A stretch of DNA of 64,000 nt from Linnemannia schmuckeri (Eukaryota > Mortierellomycota > Mortierellomycetes > Mortierellales > Mortierellaceae). The number at the start of each line of letters is the position of its first letter. The first letter of the stretch is position 1. This document shows, piece after piece, positions 12,686-24,624 of this stretch. A program made the translations under genes and the position numbers. The stretch lies in assembly GCA_029449235.1 (NCBI GenBank), contig JANATG010000004.1:1612001-1676000 (forward strand). The letters run 5' to 3'. The notes under the pieces are model-generated. The model searched no databases. It saw only the letters and a list, made by a program, of their open reading frames with translations, and was not told the origin of the DNA.

Positions 12686-14410
12686 ATGCCACGCCGCCAG
12701 GTTCTCACATTCGCCGCAGCCAGAACCAACAAGCTCCCCCTCAACGTCGGTCACCGGTAACACACATACACAACCTCTTCAACTCTTCGAAACCGGACTG
12801 CAGTATTCTTATAAAACGATACAAGGGGGACCAGGCTTCTTTCGACGACGACGACAAACCCTTTTCCTCCTCGCCTTGTTACGCCTTTGCATTTTTTAGT
12901 GGTGCCTCGGAGCAATGGCCTGAGAATTCCATCATCTCCATGGCGCAGGCTGTCAAGGATGGAGCCGATGGTCTTGAAGGAGGTAAGGCTTTTTTTTTGA
13001 AAAAAAATCCAGCTGGACAATCGATATATGAGAAATTGACGCTAGAATGATTTTCCGACATACCCTGTTTTGAACAATACCCTGCAATTCCTTTCTCCCC
13101 TATAGACCTTCACCTCACTGCCGACGGCGAGATCATTGTCATGCACGATCCATCTCTCGACAGAACGACCAACGGCACAGGATTGGTCAAAACCCGTCCC
13201 TGGCATGGCTACATTGACGGACTCAAGTCTAAGAAGGAGCCTCATGTTGGAGTCCCTCGCTGCATCGACGTTCTTGCCTTCTTGGCGCAAGACGGCAACG
13301 AGAAGGTGTGGTGGAACATTGATATCAAGGTGAGTTTAGATCAGTCGAAAATATGAGGATGGGGTTCCCGACTAACTGGCTGGCTAAACATGCCTAAAAA
13401 AAGGACACTCATGACTAGACCGGGATCAATTCGACTCTTTGGGCTAGTGTGTATTTTTCTCTATCGTATCACTCTGTGCTATTGTTGGCATGGGTACCAT
13501 TCTTCTCCCTCATACACTTGTACAGGCCCCGACTTGGAGGGATGACGATTCCATGATGAATACTTGTCGTCTTTTTTCTCTTATCACTCTGTTTCTCTCT
13601 GAGAAAGTAAACGCTCAATTACGCAGTGGAATGGAAAGAGTCTGGACCCAGATACTCATGAAAGAAAACCTATTTTGGCTGCTTGCGCACGAACGCGTGT
13701 TCATTTTTTCATTGTGGCCAATCGATTAAACCACATGGAGCGCATGGGCACAGACATTGCTAACAGGGGTAAAAAACTTGAAATACTCATGTACGTCGTT
13801 TACTACATAAAAAAAAAATTAGATGAACAACTCGCCATGGTTGCTGCTACCCAAGTTAGCCAAGCTTATCGAAGACAACTTTCCAGGACGCGACTTTTCA
13901 TCCCAGATTGTGTTGGGGCTCTGGCATCCCAAATTCCTCGCAGCCGCTGACAAGTATCTCCCCAAGTTCAGTCGCATCCATATCGGGTTCAGTCTCCCCA
14001 TTGCCCGGGAACATTTCCCACCATCGACGGTCGATGGCTACAGCATCAACTTTATGGTCCTCTCTACCCCTGCAGGACGACAGTTTGTCAAGGATATGCA
14101 GGCGGCTGGAAAGCAGATTTTGACCTGGACCGTCAACGACCCTACAGAGGCTCGCGAGGCTGTCAAGATGGGTGTGGACTATATCCTGACGGACCGGACC
14201 AAGGTCCTGAGCAATGTCTTGCATGAGTTTGAGACGTTGGGCAAGGATGGAGTTGAGCAGAAATATGCCGCCGAGACGTTCGATACTTGGAGCCGATGGT
14301 CCAAATATACCTTCTGGAGGACGCTTATCTGGATGTTCCTCACTGTCAAATTCAACAGCGCGACCAAGCAGCTTGATCCTGAACCTGAGGAGAAGGTCCT
14401 CGTCAAGTGA
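12686..14410 (+). CDS. Glycerophosphodiester phosphodiesterase family, Pgc1-like phospholipase C
   Basis: Exons 12686-12756, 12900-12982, 13106-13329 and 13823-14410 give 321 aa, the length I recall for yeast Pgc1. The first junction creates the diagnostic GHRGASEQWPENS motif. DLHLTADGEIIVMHDPSLDR then supplies the metal-binding Glu/Asp and second catalytic His, and WWNIDIK and LTWTVND follow the family. A hydrophobic C-terminal segment (YTFWRTLIWMFLTV) suggests tail anchoring, as in Pgc1, which degrades phosphatidylglycerol at mitochondria and lipid droplets. Substrate is inferred from this architecture. The third intron (13330-13822, 493 nt) is much longer than the others. An alternative with small exons inside it is possible, but joining DIK directly to NNSPWLLLPKLA matches the family. 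Confidence 0.87.
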
Positions 14411-14740
14411 GCTTTGTCAGTAGCATAGAAGTCCTAATTATTACTATTATTATTTTTTTCTTGGTCTAAACTGTGATAAATTTTCTACAATAATTAACAT
14501 GTATTAATACAAGCCTTTGGGATTCGCCTACGAGTTATTATGTAGCTGTCCAATTCTCCCATTGCCTTGTCAAGTATCATCCCTACAGCGACCATCAAGG
14601 GTTAGACTCGCAGGAGCATAACAAAAAGAGAAATCAAAAACTAGAGTTAGAGATGACACTTTTCCCAACTGTAGTAACTGAACTCGCAGCCAAAAGAAAA
14701 GGAAGAAAAAAAGAAAGACTGCCACAATGATAAAGAGGAA

Positions 14741-14991
14741 GGACGGCTGAATTAAGTCGCAAGCAAAATCTAGCGATACCACGCTCCCACAGTTCTCTCT
14801 TTGTCATTAACGAGAGAAGCCATAGTTTATGAGAACATCAAACGATATGTTTTTGTTCTTCATTGAGGGTGGCCCATGCAAACTAGCACCTCACTGTTCT
14901 ACCCTAACGAATACAACAGGACGATACTGAAGTTTTTCCCTTCCTTAAAGCTGAATCCCCATCGATATTGACCGTATATGGATGAAAAGCC
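14741..14991. repeat. Direct repeat copy 1 (~251 bp)
   Basis: Starts with GGACGGCTGAATTAAGTCGC and ends near a CATCGATATTGACCGTATAT block. The same order of conserved blocks recurs in copy 2, 301 bp downstream. Blocks include CTAGCGA-ACCACGCTC and CATTGAGGGTGG. Divergence by substitutions and small indels is substantial, so this is an old duplication or two insertions of one element. I see no terminal inverted repeat and no open frame of note. Confidence 0.8.
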
Positions 14992-15041
14992 TGTTGTCAT
15001 GTGTGGACCAGGTGTGGGATAAACGCGAGAAGAGGCACAAA

Positions 15042-15298
15042 GGACGGCTGAATTAAGTCGCAAGCGAATCTAGCGACACCACGCTCACCACACGGTAACT
15101 CTCTTGTCAGTAGCGAGAAGAAACCGTGATTATAAGGAAGACGAGAAACGACGAACGCTGTCGTTCTGTTTTTCCCATTGAGGGTGGTCCAAGCAATCAA
15201 ACGCCATACTGTTGTCAAAACAACATATGATGCTGAAGTTTCCTTTCCTCAAAGGCTGAACCTTTCATCGATATTGACTAGATATGGATAAAGCGCCT
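15042..15298. repeat. Direct repeat copy 2 (~257 bp)
   Basis: Second copy of the element at 14741. It begins with the same GGACGGCTGAATTAAGTCGC, carries CATTGAGGGTGG in the middle and ends with CATCGATATTGACTAGATAT. The blocks keep order and approximate spacing, which excludes chance. Function is unknown; remnants of a non-autonomous element or a duplicated regulatory segment are both possible. Confidence 0.8.
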
Positions 15299-15609
15299 TA
15301 TCACTCGTTTGGGTCGTTATCCGCCTTGTTGCAGCTCCTTTGATTCTATTGTGTCGACGCATGTTACCTTAGACCTTGAGTGGATGCGGTGGAGTGGATG
15401 GTGTTTGAAAGGAGCGAGTTTTGAGTTTTTGAGTGACGTATATACTTTGCGTCAAGGTACCCCTTAATCATTTATTAAATCATGCTAAACCGCGTGCTCA
15501 CACTACGCCCAACTAACACACCCAGGAACAAAACAACGAACAACGAACAACGAACAACGATCCATTTTACATCAGCAAATCAACACGATCGACCTCCCAA
15601 GCTTATGCC

Positions 15610-17364
15610 ATGAACAAGGATCAACTAAAATACCTTGACACAACAGACGGGCCCCAGATCTGTCCCAAGAGCTGGGCGATGCTCGGCACCGACGCGACGG
15701 TTGAAGGACTGGAGACAAAATGGTCAGGTGCACTGAGTCGTCTCAAGAACTCGTCCTCGAAACGAAAAGTCGAAACGTATAACCGCCTCGCCAAGATGAC
15801 GCGGGTTGATCGCAGAGCGTTGTTTGAGTCAGCGCTTCAGAATGTAAGTTACATTTATGATAGTTAGAAGATTTGATGAAGATAGGACGCGTCGTGTTTA
15901 CAGGGGTATTTTAGAGAAAATCCTTCTGTAATTAACAACGCGTTCGTTCTGGTTTATGTGTGGTGAGAGTAGAAACAATACAAGGAGAGACTACGGATAA
16001 ATGTCATTGCTGAAAAGACGGTCGTAGCGGACGAACAAACAATGGAAATCATATCCTCGACAAAACGACCCATTCCCTTTCAGGTCACCTCGGACACCAA
16101 TACACCCAACAAGAAGAAATCTTTATCGAAATCCTCATCTTCCTCAAAGTCAACGTCCGCAGCTTTTCCTTCGAGTACACACCTATTTTCAAGGCATTAC
16201 ATGTCCGATTTCTTGCGCTACGCAGAAGAGCTCGATCAACAACAACGGCAACAGCAGCAGCAGGACGACGACATCGACAGACCTTTACCCTGGATACTCT
16301 CCTCAGGAACCAACGTCGACTCTATTCTAATCGAATACGCAAAAGACCTCAAAACCGAAGACCCCATCCACTCCTTCATCCTCGACACCAGCAATTCAAA
16401 AATCATGCGCCTCTTCTCTACCGATGACCAACGTGAGATCAAGGAACCAACACGACCTCGTGTACCGGTCGACCCACGACTGGTCCAGTTCTTGGCAACC
16501 CTCCATAGCACCACTATCTCCGACCTTCGCAGCCGGCTGAAGACCAACGACTCGGATGATGTCACACACTTTACTGGAACCGAAGACTTGCAGGAGCAGC
16601 GACGTATTCGACGGTGGGCTTACGCGACACTTCTCTCGATAGCAGATCTATTCGAGTACAGGGACACGAACGGATACGGGACCGAGCACCAGAAGTCGGA
16701 ACAGTGGTACAACCTTCACATTTGGAGGATGCTCGATGACCTCCTTCTCAATGACCCTACCCTTTCACTCGTTCGCGGGGAGGCATCTAGCCCTGCGAGC
16801 TCTATTCGCAAAAACCAAGCGTCACGGGAACCAGGAGACCGGAAGAAGATGGGCCATAGGATTGACGGCCTGTTGTTTGCACGCTGGGAGAACCTAGAGG
16901 TAGGAGGATGTGAAATCGGTGCAGAGGAGCATGACACCGAAGGCGCAAAGTATCTGCAGGATGGGCTTAAATTAATGAAACTCCTGAAGGACCAACACGA
17001 CAGGATCCAGGAACAGCGGCCAACAGTTCCTAGACTTGAGATCGAGACGGTTGGATTACAGATGCTTGGGAGGACACTTGTAGTGTCATCCATGGACTGG
17101 TGTGGAGGCAGTTTCCTCCGCTACCGACGCGAGCAACCAGTGACGGTGCCTATTACTGTAGCGCAGACCAAAGAGCTATTACGGTGCATGTCCCAGCTTC
17201 TTTCTGTGATTTCGAGGATGCACAAGAACATTGACCGAATACAGCATCGGCAGCTGGGATCACTGGTAGACGATCTGTCAGATCCGTTCACCACCCCTCC
17301 TCAGTCTCCATGTCCACCACCTACCGCCACAACTCCCATCAAGAAAAAAGATTCCACCAACTAA
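15610..17364 (+). CDS. Lineage-specific protein with possible PD-(D/E)XK-like core
   Basis: Two exons, 15610-15843 and 15973-17364, joined across a GTAAGT...GAGTAG intron, encode 541 aa. No family was recognised with certainty. A basic, Ser-rich N-terminal third with a poly-Gln run precedes a folded region with many Trp and Arg residues. GHRIDGLLFARWENLEVGG followed by CEIG resembles the Asp-then-Glu arrangement of PD-(D/E)XK nuclease-fold domains seen in expanded families of Mucoromycota. GAKYLQDGLKLMKLLKDQHD is a recurrent companion block in such proteins as I remember them. The C-terminus is Pro/Thr-rich. There is no signal peptide or membrane segment. The nuclease relation is a hypothesis, since the usual ExK lysine is not obvious. 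Confidence 0.75.
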
Positions 17365-17456
17365 CAATTGAGATACCCTAAATTAAAATAAATTACGATA
17401 AATAATAATGATTTTAATATTGAATGCTACAGGAAAGAAACGGAAAGAGACTAAAT

Positions 17457-20400
17457 TTAAAGGTTGCCCGACTCCTTGGCGAGCGAATAAAAGATGGATG
17501 TAGGGTTTGCAAGCAAGTTGGCCGGAGAATCAAACTCAGCCACACGTCCCTGGTCCAGCACCATAATCCGATCACTATCCATCACTGTGTTGATTCTATG
17601 GGCGATCGTCAAGATCGTGCAATCGGCAAACTTTTGACGAATAATCGCCTGCACCAATGCGTCCGTCTCCAGATCAATCGCGGCTGTTGCCTCGTCCAAG
17701 ATCAACAGTGATGTCTTGCGGAGCAACGCACGCGCCAAACAAATCAACTGGCGCTGACCGACCGAAAAGTTGTCTCCTTGCTCCAACACAACCGCGTTAA
17801 GTCCTCCATCGAGCGTCGAGACATATTCCTTGAGGTACGAATCCTCGAGCGCCTGCCAGAGCTCCAGATCTGATTTCGTTCCTGAAGGGTCCAAGTTGAA
17901 GCGGATGGTGCCCGCAAACAAGACGGGATCCTGGGGGATAATCGAGAACCGCGAACGCACATCATATAGGCCCAAGGTCGAGATGTCAATACCATCAACA
18001 AAGATCTGTCCCCTCACCGACTCGATGATACGGAAGAGCGACAGTGTCAATGAAGACTTTCCGGCACCGGTGCGTCCACAGATACCAATCTTCTCATGGG
18101 ATCGGATCGAGCAGTTGACGCCGCGGAGGACCAGCTCCAGACCAGGGCGGTAACGGGTTTCATAGTTGACAAAGTCGACACGACCCTCGGCAGGCCACTC
18201 CTGAGGGGGACGGTGATCTGGGATCATTTCGGGGGCCTCGGGTGTAAGCTCGACGTATTCCTTCAGACGCTCAACAGACACGATGTTAGACTCGATCTCG
18301 GTGTACTGACGGACCATCCAGTTCAAAGTCTGAGTAATGCTGAGGGCATACGATAGCGATAGGCCAACCAGACCAGGGTCGACTGCAACATGTCTAGCCA
18401 ACGAGACAACGGACAGGAAGGCAGATCCAAAGATAATGACCGAACTGAGACACTCCAGACGGAAGGCCAACCAACGGTTTCCGGCAATACCAGGGTAGAA
18501 CGCACGGAGGTTCTGATCCAAACGATGTTCGTTTCCGTCAATAAAACGCTTCTGCTGACGGTACGCACGGATAGTGCTGATACCACCCAAGGTCTCCTGG
18601 AAGTGAGCAAAGACAGGCGAACGGGAGACGGAATCCAGACGGCGGATCTCGCGAGAGGTCGACAAGAAATACTTTTGCAACCAAAGGTACACAAAACTGA
18701 AGGGCAGGATGATAATGATGAAACTGGGGGTCGACATGGTCACAACAACCAACACCGAGATGACTTGGAAAAGGGTGCGCGAATAACCAGAGAAGGATCT
18801 TGGGAGAACCTCGTCAATCGTCGACTGATCCTTGCTGAAACGGTTAAGGATACGACCCATAGGAGTGGTGTCAAAGAAGCTCATGGGGGATCGGAGAACG
18901 CTGTGCAACATATCCTGGTGGAGAACGCGGGCTGAGCGGATACCGCAGTGGACCTGGAGGATGATGGACTGGAAAACGGTCAAGAGAGAGTACGAGAAAC
19001 CGAGGAGAGCGTAGACACCGATGTAGTACATGGGGCTGCTGACACCCTTTCCAGAGTCGTTATCACTGCTCCAGTGAGTAAGCCAGAGAGAGGTCGAGAT
19101 AGAGGCAGACTGAGAGAGAACCATCGAGAGGATGTAGGCAATGACGGCAGAGTACGAACAAGCCTTAGCGTAGGCGAGATAGACACTCCTGCTGACGCTT
19201 CCTTGCTTCATCTGTTCCTCTGACATGAGGGCGCTGTTCTTGGGTTCAGGAGCCTTGGCAGCAGTGCGGCTGATGGCAGAGGCAACGGAAGGGCGGCGAA
19301 GAGTACGAACACTTGTCATGCTGCGAATGCTGTCACGACGAGCCGAGCGAGGGGTACTTGACAACAAGGGGGTCTCCTCCGCAGGGAAGGCATCCCTTTC
19401 GACTACATCCTCTTCCAAATGAACTTCCTGTTCAACCAAAGACTCAGGGTCGTCATCCAAACTAGCCTCAGCACCCTGAGTGGCGTCTCGTCCAAACTCG
19501 CTCACCAGCTGGTAGACCTCGGCCTTCTTTGCCATTAGTTCCTGAAAGTTTCCTTGCTCAACAACCTTGCCATCGCGAAGCATCAAGATCTGGGGCGACT
19601 GAGACAGGTATTGGATTTGGTGGGTCACAAAAACACGAGTCTTGCCAGCCAACATACCCTTGGGTCCGACAACCTTGTCAAAGATGGTCTTTCCAACATG
19701 AGCATCCACAGCCGAGAGGGGGTCGTCGAAGAGGTAGATATCCGCACGGGCATAGACAGCACGAGCCAACGAGATTCTGGCCTTCTGGCCTCCAGACAAA
19801 TTAATGCCGCGCTCGCCAATCTCAGTCATATCGCCTCCTAGCAACATGTCAAAATCTTGCTGAAGACAGCAGGCCTCGATGGTCTTTTGGTAGTAGTGAG
19901 GGTCGTAACGGTTTCCGAATAGAATGTTGGCGCGAAGAGTGTCATTCATGATCCATGCTTGTTGAGGGACAAAGGCGACCGATCCTCGAATGCGAACTTC
20001 TCCAGAGACACGCTCCAAATCACCGCAGAGAGCAGCAATAAGTGAACTCTTTCCTGAACCGACGCGACCAATGACACTGAGGAGGCAGTCTTTCTTAATG
20101 GCGATGTTGATGTTGGAGATGACGGGGTCAGAGTTCTTGTACCAGCTGTAGGATGCGTCCGTGACCAAAAGCGAGTACTTGTCTGAGGCATCCTGGTTCG
20201 AGCCTGAACGGCGGCGATCCTCCACAATGATGGCGTTTGGGTCGACCTCAGCACTGGTCAAGAACTTGTAAACACGACCTAATGCGACATAAGCCTCAAT
20301 TGATGAACTAATGAAAAATAGAATGGAGTTAGTTAGGTTGCTGACTTGTAGGTCTACCCGCTGTTCAACAATGCAGATGAAATTCAGTTAAGTGTAGTAC

Positions 20401-22997
20401 CTGATGACACTGGGGAACATGGCAAGAGGGAACTGAAGCAAGTTGAAGAGGGAGATCGAAGGGAAGACAATGTCGGTGGTCATGGGCTTCTTGAGGACCA
20501 AAGCATAGACAGAGAAGGTTGCCAAAGAGACCAGGAAAGGAGTGCAGGCCCAGGTGAAACTCTGGACGGCTGAGAGGTAACCGATTTTTTTCATGGTCGC
20601 CAACTCGTGGTCGTTCCTGACCGTCAACACCTTCTGCAAGAAGGTTCCCTCCCAGGCGTACAGTTTAATGACACGGATGCCGTTAAGGATCTCGTTCATC
20701 AGCTTGATCCTGGTATCCTTGTTCTTCATCTGCTGCTGCTGGAAGTTTTTCATGAAGACCGACAGACGGGCGTTGAGGGGGATGGTCAAGATCATGATAG
20801 CAACTCCTGCAAAGATGGCCCAGCTCATGGTATCGAAAAGCAGGTACAGGGCAATACCGATCTGGAAGAGTCCACTCCAGACGACGTGCAAGTAGCTGAC
20901 AAGATCCTGAACACGTTGGGCATCAATCGACATATGGTTCACAATCTCTCCAACCTATTGGACATAAAACAAAGGGGGTAGAGGATGAGGTGTGAGCACA
21001 TCATGCGAGAGCGGCGTCCGATTGTTTACAATCCAACAAAGCAAAACAACAACACTTACAGTGAACTCTTGGCGAGCAGAGTTGGACAAACGAAGAGACT
21101 TTTGATAGATGGCAGTGACCAATCCTGCGCGGATGTGCATGCCGGTCCTAAAGCACAAGTGGAAGTACTGGTGAAGAACAGTTGTCTGGGACAAACTGCA
21201 AATGAACATCAAGACGGCGATGGTGTATCCGCGATAAAGTGGTTGAGGATCTTCGGTCTTGTAGCTCATAACAAAGCGCAACATTTCACGCAAAAGCACG
21301 GGCTGCATAAAACCCAAAATATCGTTCGCCATCTTCCAGACGCCGGCAATATAGAATGGCTTTCCGAACGCCGTCGCGAGGGCCCTCAACAAACTGGGGC
21401 TATCAAGTTGAGAACGTCAAAAAGAATGATTGTATGAGGTGAGTCACTGTCGCTTTTTTTTCCATCCACTATCGCCCGGACGACATTCATTCCGAGTGTC
21501 GACGTACTGCTGTTTCTTGAGCTCCTTTTCCCATGCAGAAGCAAATGTATTGGACACGTTCTTGGACTGGTCCTCCTTCCTCAATCCCCAGAGATCGTTC
21601 ATAGTGAGAGGCTTGGCATAGCCTTTGCGCATCAAGGGTGTTACCCAGTGGAAGGAAGCGATCGAAAAGATATTAGCATCATCCTCAGGGCATTTTTCCT
21701 AAGCAAAGCGAAAGCCAAAAGAGAAGACATTCCAGACGTGTGAGTCAATACAGTTTTCGAAAATAAACACATGAACAGGGCGGCGTTGCAAAGTAGACCA
21801 AAACAAAAATAAACAGAAGCAAAACAACAGCGAGGGAAACAGACAATAACGCCATTTTCACCTCCTTGAAATTCCTGCCACAATACCTCTCCAACTCTGG
21901 AGTGTCACGCCTCTATTTTTTACCCCTCTTCTTTTCCTCCAACGTTTAATTGGTCGCACAAAACAACCAACAAGCAATGCGACGAAACAAATATAAAAAA
22001 ATCAACAACCAAAAGAAGGAAGTTGGTTCAGACTGAGAAGGGAGATGACAATCTGGAGCCAAAAGAAAAAAAATACTTACGAAGCTGTCATCTCCGAGTT
22101 GAACACCAGCGTCCTTGCGGAAGCATTCCAAAATAAAGACCAGGAGAGCATCCGCGATCTTGCCGGCAAGAAGTGCAACCGTGATTTGGTGATCCTTTTT
22201 CTCACCGAGAATGCTGAGAGGGCAACCAAAGGTTAGGGTACGGAGTTTGACGGCGGAGCTGAGGATGAAGAGCAACCAGTAGACGAGCAGGACATTGGAC
22301 GAGAGGTAGTTCTTTTTGTTTTCGACCACGGTCAGACCAAAGGCGAAGATCAAGGTCACAATCTCTCCGATGGCGGCGAGGAATTCGAGGCCGACGTGAT
22401 GGAAGAAGCCGTGCTTGCTGTCAAGACGGTCGTGGATCAGACTGGCGGTTGAGATGACGATGAGAGCGACGATTCCGACCTAATCGATACAGTTGCAAAC
22501 AAAGGATCCAAAGTTAGATACAAAGACGGAGTGGTCACTGATCATTGGTGATAGATCAACTGGAAAAGGGGTAAACAATCGCAGCTGGTGCACGCCACCA
22601 AAACAACAGTTTAAAAAAAGCGTCAAGCTCAATTGATCAGCTCCCAACAACACTACAGGAGGACAAAAAAAACAAGGGGTGCCACTTGCCTGCTTCAAGG
22701 ACTGACGCCAGTCAGAAGGGTGACGGATGGACTCTTGCTTGGCAAGGCGAACAAGGCGGGGGACACCAGCAAGGACGAGGAACGCCGCAGGGATCAGTCT
22801 GATAAAGGTGTCCTCAAAACACGGTGTAAAGTCGGCAGGACAGTCAGGATCAAATGGACCCTATATATATATACGAACAGTACGGTCAGTTCCTTTTCAT
22901 AATGAGTAAGGTTGATGAGCACTGGAAGTAGTCAGCCATCCACCAGTTGGTCATCACTTACCCAGTTGCCCTTGGCCTGACACTGCCAAATGGACAT
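17457..22997 (-). CDS. ABC transporter, subfamily C (MRP/Ycf1 type)
   Basis: A full-size ABCC exporter of 1,513 aa, of the class that moves glutathione conjugates and organic anions into the vacuole or out of the cell. Minus-strand exons are 22997-22962, 22860-22690, 22479-22081, 21698-21508, 21399-21060, 20954-20401 and 20307-17457. The first exon encodes only 12 residues. The next supplies DFTPCFEDTF, typical of the MRP N-terminus, followed by membrane segments. SARQEF-TVGEIVNHMS is the usual TMD1 signature, and Walker A GRVGSGKSSL and LSGGQKARISLARA define NBD1. A phospho-type Ser/Arg linker leads to TMD2 and NBD2 (GRTGAGKSSLTL, FSVGQRQLICLARAL, LILDEATAAID). The intron at 22689-22480 has a GC donor. 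Substrate cannot be told from sequence. Confidence 0.95.
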
Positions 22998-23818
22998 TTG
23001 TATGAATGAATGTGACGAGTAGGCAGGAAAAGCGGGTGGCCTTATTTTTTTGTGCTACTAATGCTTATTTATCTTTTTTGTTTCACGCTTCTTGTCTGTC
23101 TCGCTCTCTCAATGGTGTGATTATCCGTGTGAACAAAAGAAGAAGGGAGACGAGGAAGGTTGTCTATTAATGGGGAAGGAAGAGTGGGGAGTTTGGGCGG
23201 AGAAGGGTGAAGAAGGAAGAGAAAAGGGGAGACAGCACAAGAGACGAGGAGATGAAGAGAGAAGAAGAGAGCGGAGAAGAAGGGTGTCGCAAGTCCGAAT
23301 TTTTATACTTTTTTCTCGTTAGTCTTTGCGACGTCTTGCTGACAAAACATTTCGAACAAATTTTCTTATCAAGTGCAGAGATGAGAAGATGCACACCAAA
23401 AGCCTAAACACCCTGTCTACACGAGGCTGGCACTAAAGGAGCAAACAAAACTGCACAGTTCTCATGTGCATTAGGAACCCCATGGATGCGCCGTAGTAGC
23501 AGTAGCAGAGCCAATGGCATACCTAACACGCGTAATGAAGAAGAGCCTACCTTTCTTCTTTCTTCTTACTCCTCCTTCCCCTCCTTTGTCGCGCGCAGCT
23601 GCGGAGTATCCCCGCACACAATACATGCCAGATGGCGAGAACTCTACCCTCATGATAAACTACTGTAGTCAATCCTCTTTCCATTCAAACCCATTAAGCA
23701 CACATCATTGCTTCGCAATTTTGTTTGTTTGTGTTTCTTATTTTCCTTTTATTTTTTTTCTTTATTTTTTTTTTTTTTTGACTTGCAGCAGCTCAGAGAT
23801 TTTTTTAGTGTATCGTAT
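22998..23818. other. Intergenic: ABC transporter promoter side
   Basis: No gene supported. A purine-rich stretch at 23140-23290 would be pyrimidine-rich on the transporter strand and may be its leader. A T-rich tract near 23765-23780 flanks the 3' end of the next minus-strand gene. Short overlapping frames are low-complexity. Confidence 0.5.
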
Positions 23819-24322
23819 CTACTTGATGAGTGCTGGTTTGGGCATGAAGGTCTTTCTCTTGTTCCCTCCTCCTTGCTTGCCATACATCAACTCGACATAA
23901 TCCGGCCTTGGTTTGGACTTATCCAGATCCTCCTTCTTCTTATTGTTCTTCTTGTTGCCAGCAGCGGTGGCGGGGGTATCATCATCATCGTCATCCATCA
24001 TGTCCTCATCCTCAGATACAAGATCATCGTCCAGGGACTTGAGATCCTTGACTGCTGCCTTGATGCCTCCATTGAGCTGTAACTTGTAGGCCAGCGAGGA
24101 CTTGGAAGGGTGTGCTGCTCCCCCTGCTCCTGTTCCTGCGGAGGATGCGTTCTTTTTGGCGATGGTGGGGTTGGCTGTGCTGGAAAGGGTGTCCTTCTTA
24201 AAGCCTTTTGTAGAAGAGGAGGTGGCAGAATCGAAGAGGCTGGTTTCGGTGCCCTTGGTGAGCGAGAGGACGGCTTTTTCCTTGCGGGTTGGGCGCTTGA
24301 AGAACTTTGCTGACTTTCCCAT
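23819..24322 (-). CDS. Small Lys-rich, acidic-patch protein, probably nuclear
   Basis: Single exon of 167 aa. The ATG at 24322 opens MGKSAKFFKRPTRKEKAVLS, a basic block that looks conserved. The frame extends upstream but without an ATG. A central acidic run (SEDEDMMDDDDDD) and a Lys-rich stretch are followed by a C-terminal block, RPDYVELMYGKQGGGNKRKT. The composition suggests a nucleolar or ribosome-biogenesis factor, but I do not recognise the family. It is divergently transcribed from NCA2 across about 300 bp. Confidence 0.75.
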   Translation of the reverse strand: MGKSAKFFKRPTRKEKAVLSLTKGTETSLFDSATSSSTKGFKKDTLSSTANPTIAKKNASSAGTGAGGAAHPSKSSLAYKLQLNGGIKAAVKDLKSLDDDLVSEDEDMMDDDDDDTPATAAGNKKNNKKKEDLDKSKPRPDYVELMYGKQGGGNKRKTFMPKPALIK

Positions 24323-24392
24323 TGCGGTTTTGTAGGTGATGTGCTTGTCCGTGGAGATGTGTTTGAAGAGACCTCTCAAGCAAAGCTAAGGC

Positions 24393-24415
24393 AAAAAAAA
24401 AAAAAAAAAAAAAAA
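24393..24415. repeat. A23 homopolymer in divergent promoter
   Basis: Uninterrupted A23 between the divergent starts at 24322 and 24625. Such tracts often exclude nucleosomes at fungal promoters. Confidence 0.85.
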
Positions 24416-24523
24416 GCTGTTTACCTGAATTGTGACCGTCTGTTTGACCTGCTCAACTGAATCAATTGATGGGACCTGACGGTTTTCCCACCCTAAAAGG
24501 AAAACGGGCACACCTAGCGCGTC

Positions 24524-24544
24524 ATTGGGTCATTGGGTCATTGG
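24524..24544 (-). promoter_or_regulatory. Three phased CCAAT boxes
   Basis: The plus strand reads ATTGG at 24524, 24532 and 24540, so CCAAT occurs three times on the minus strand at exact 8-bp spacing, about 80-100 bp upstream of the NCA2 ATG. CCAAT is the binding core of the HAP2/3/5 (NF-Y) complex, which controls mitochondrial genes in fungi. NCA2 is a mitochondrial protein, so the location makes sense. Function is inferred. Confidence 0.5.
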
Positions 24545-24624
24545 GGAATAAGAGGGGTTTCTTTAGCTTTTCACTCGGTTTCTCGTCTTTCGTTTTCTTT
24601 TCCTCTTCACATTTTCATTCCACC

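Larger units (their letters stand above)
14411..15609. other. Intergenic region carrying a duplicated element
   Basis: No gene is apparent. Most of the span is taken up by two diverged direct-repeat copies, listed separately. The last 80 bases contain short ACAACGA-type iterations immediately before the ATG at 15610, probably in the 5' UTR of that gene. Confidence 0.6.

Noticed and set aside
18390..18935. Long plus-strand frame inside the ABC transporter
   Set aside because: Antisense shadow of a well-supported coding exon; charged, unstructured composition.
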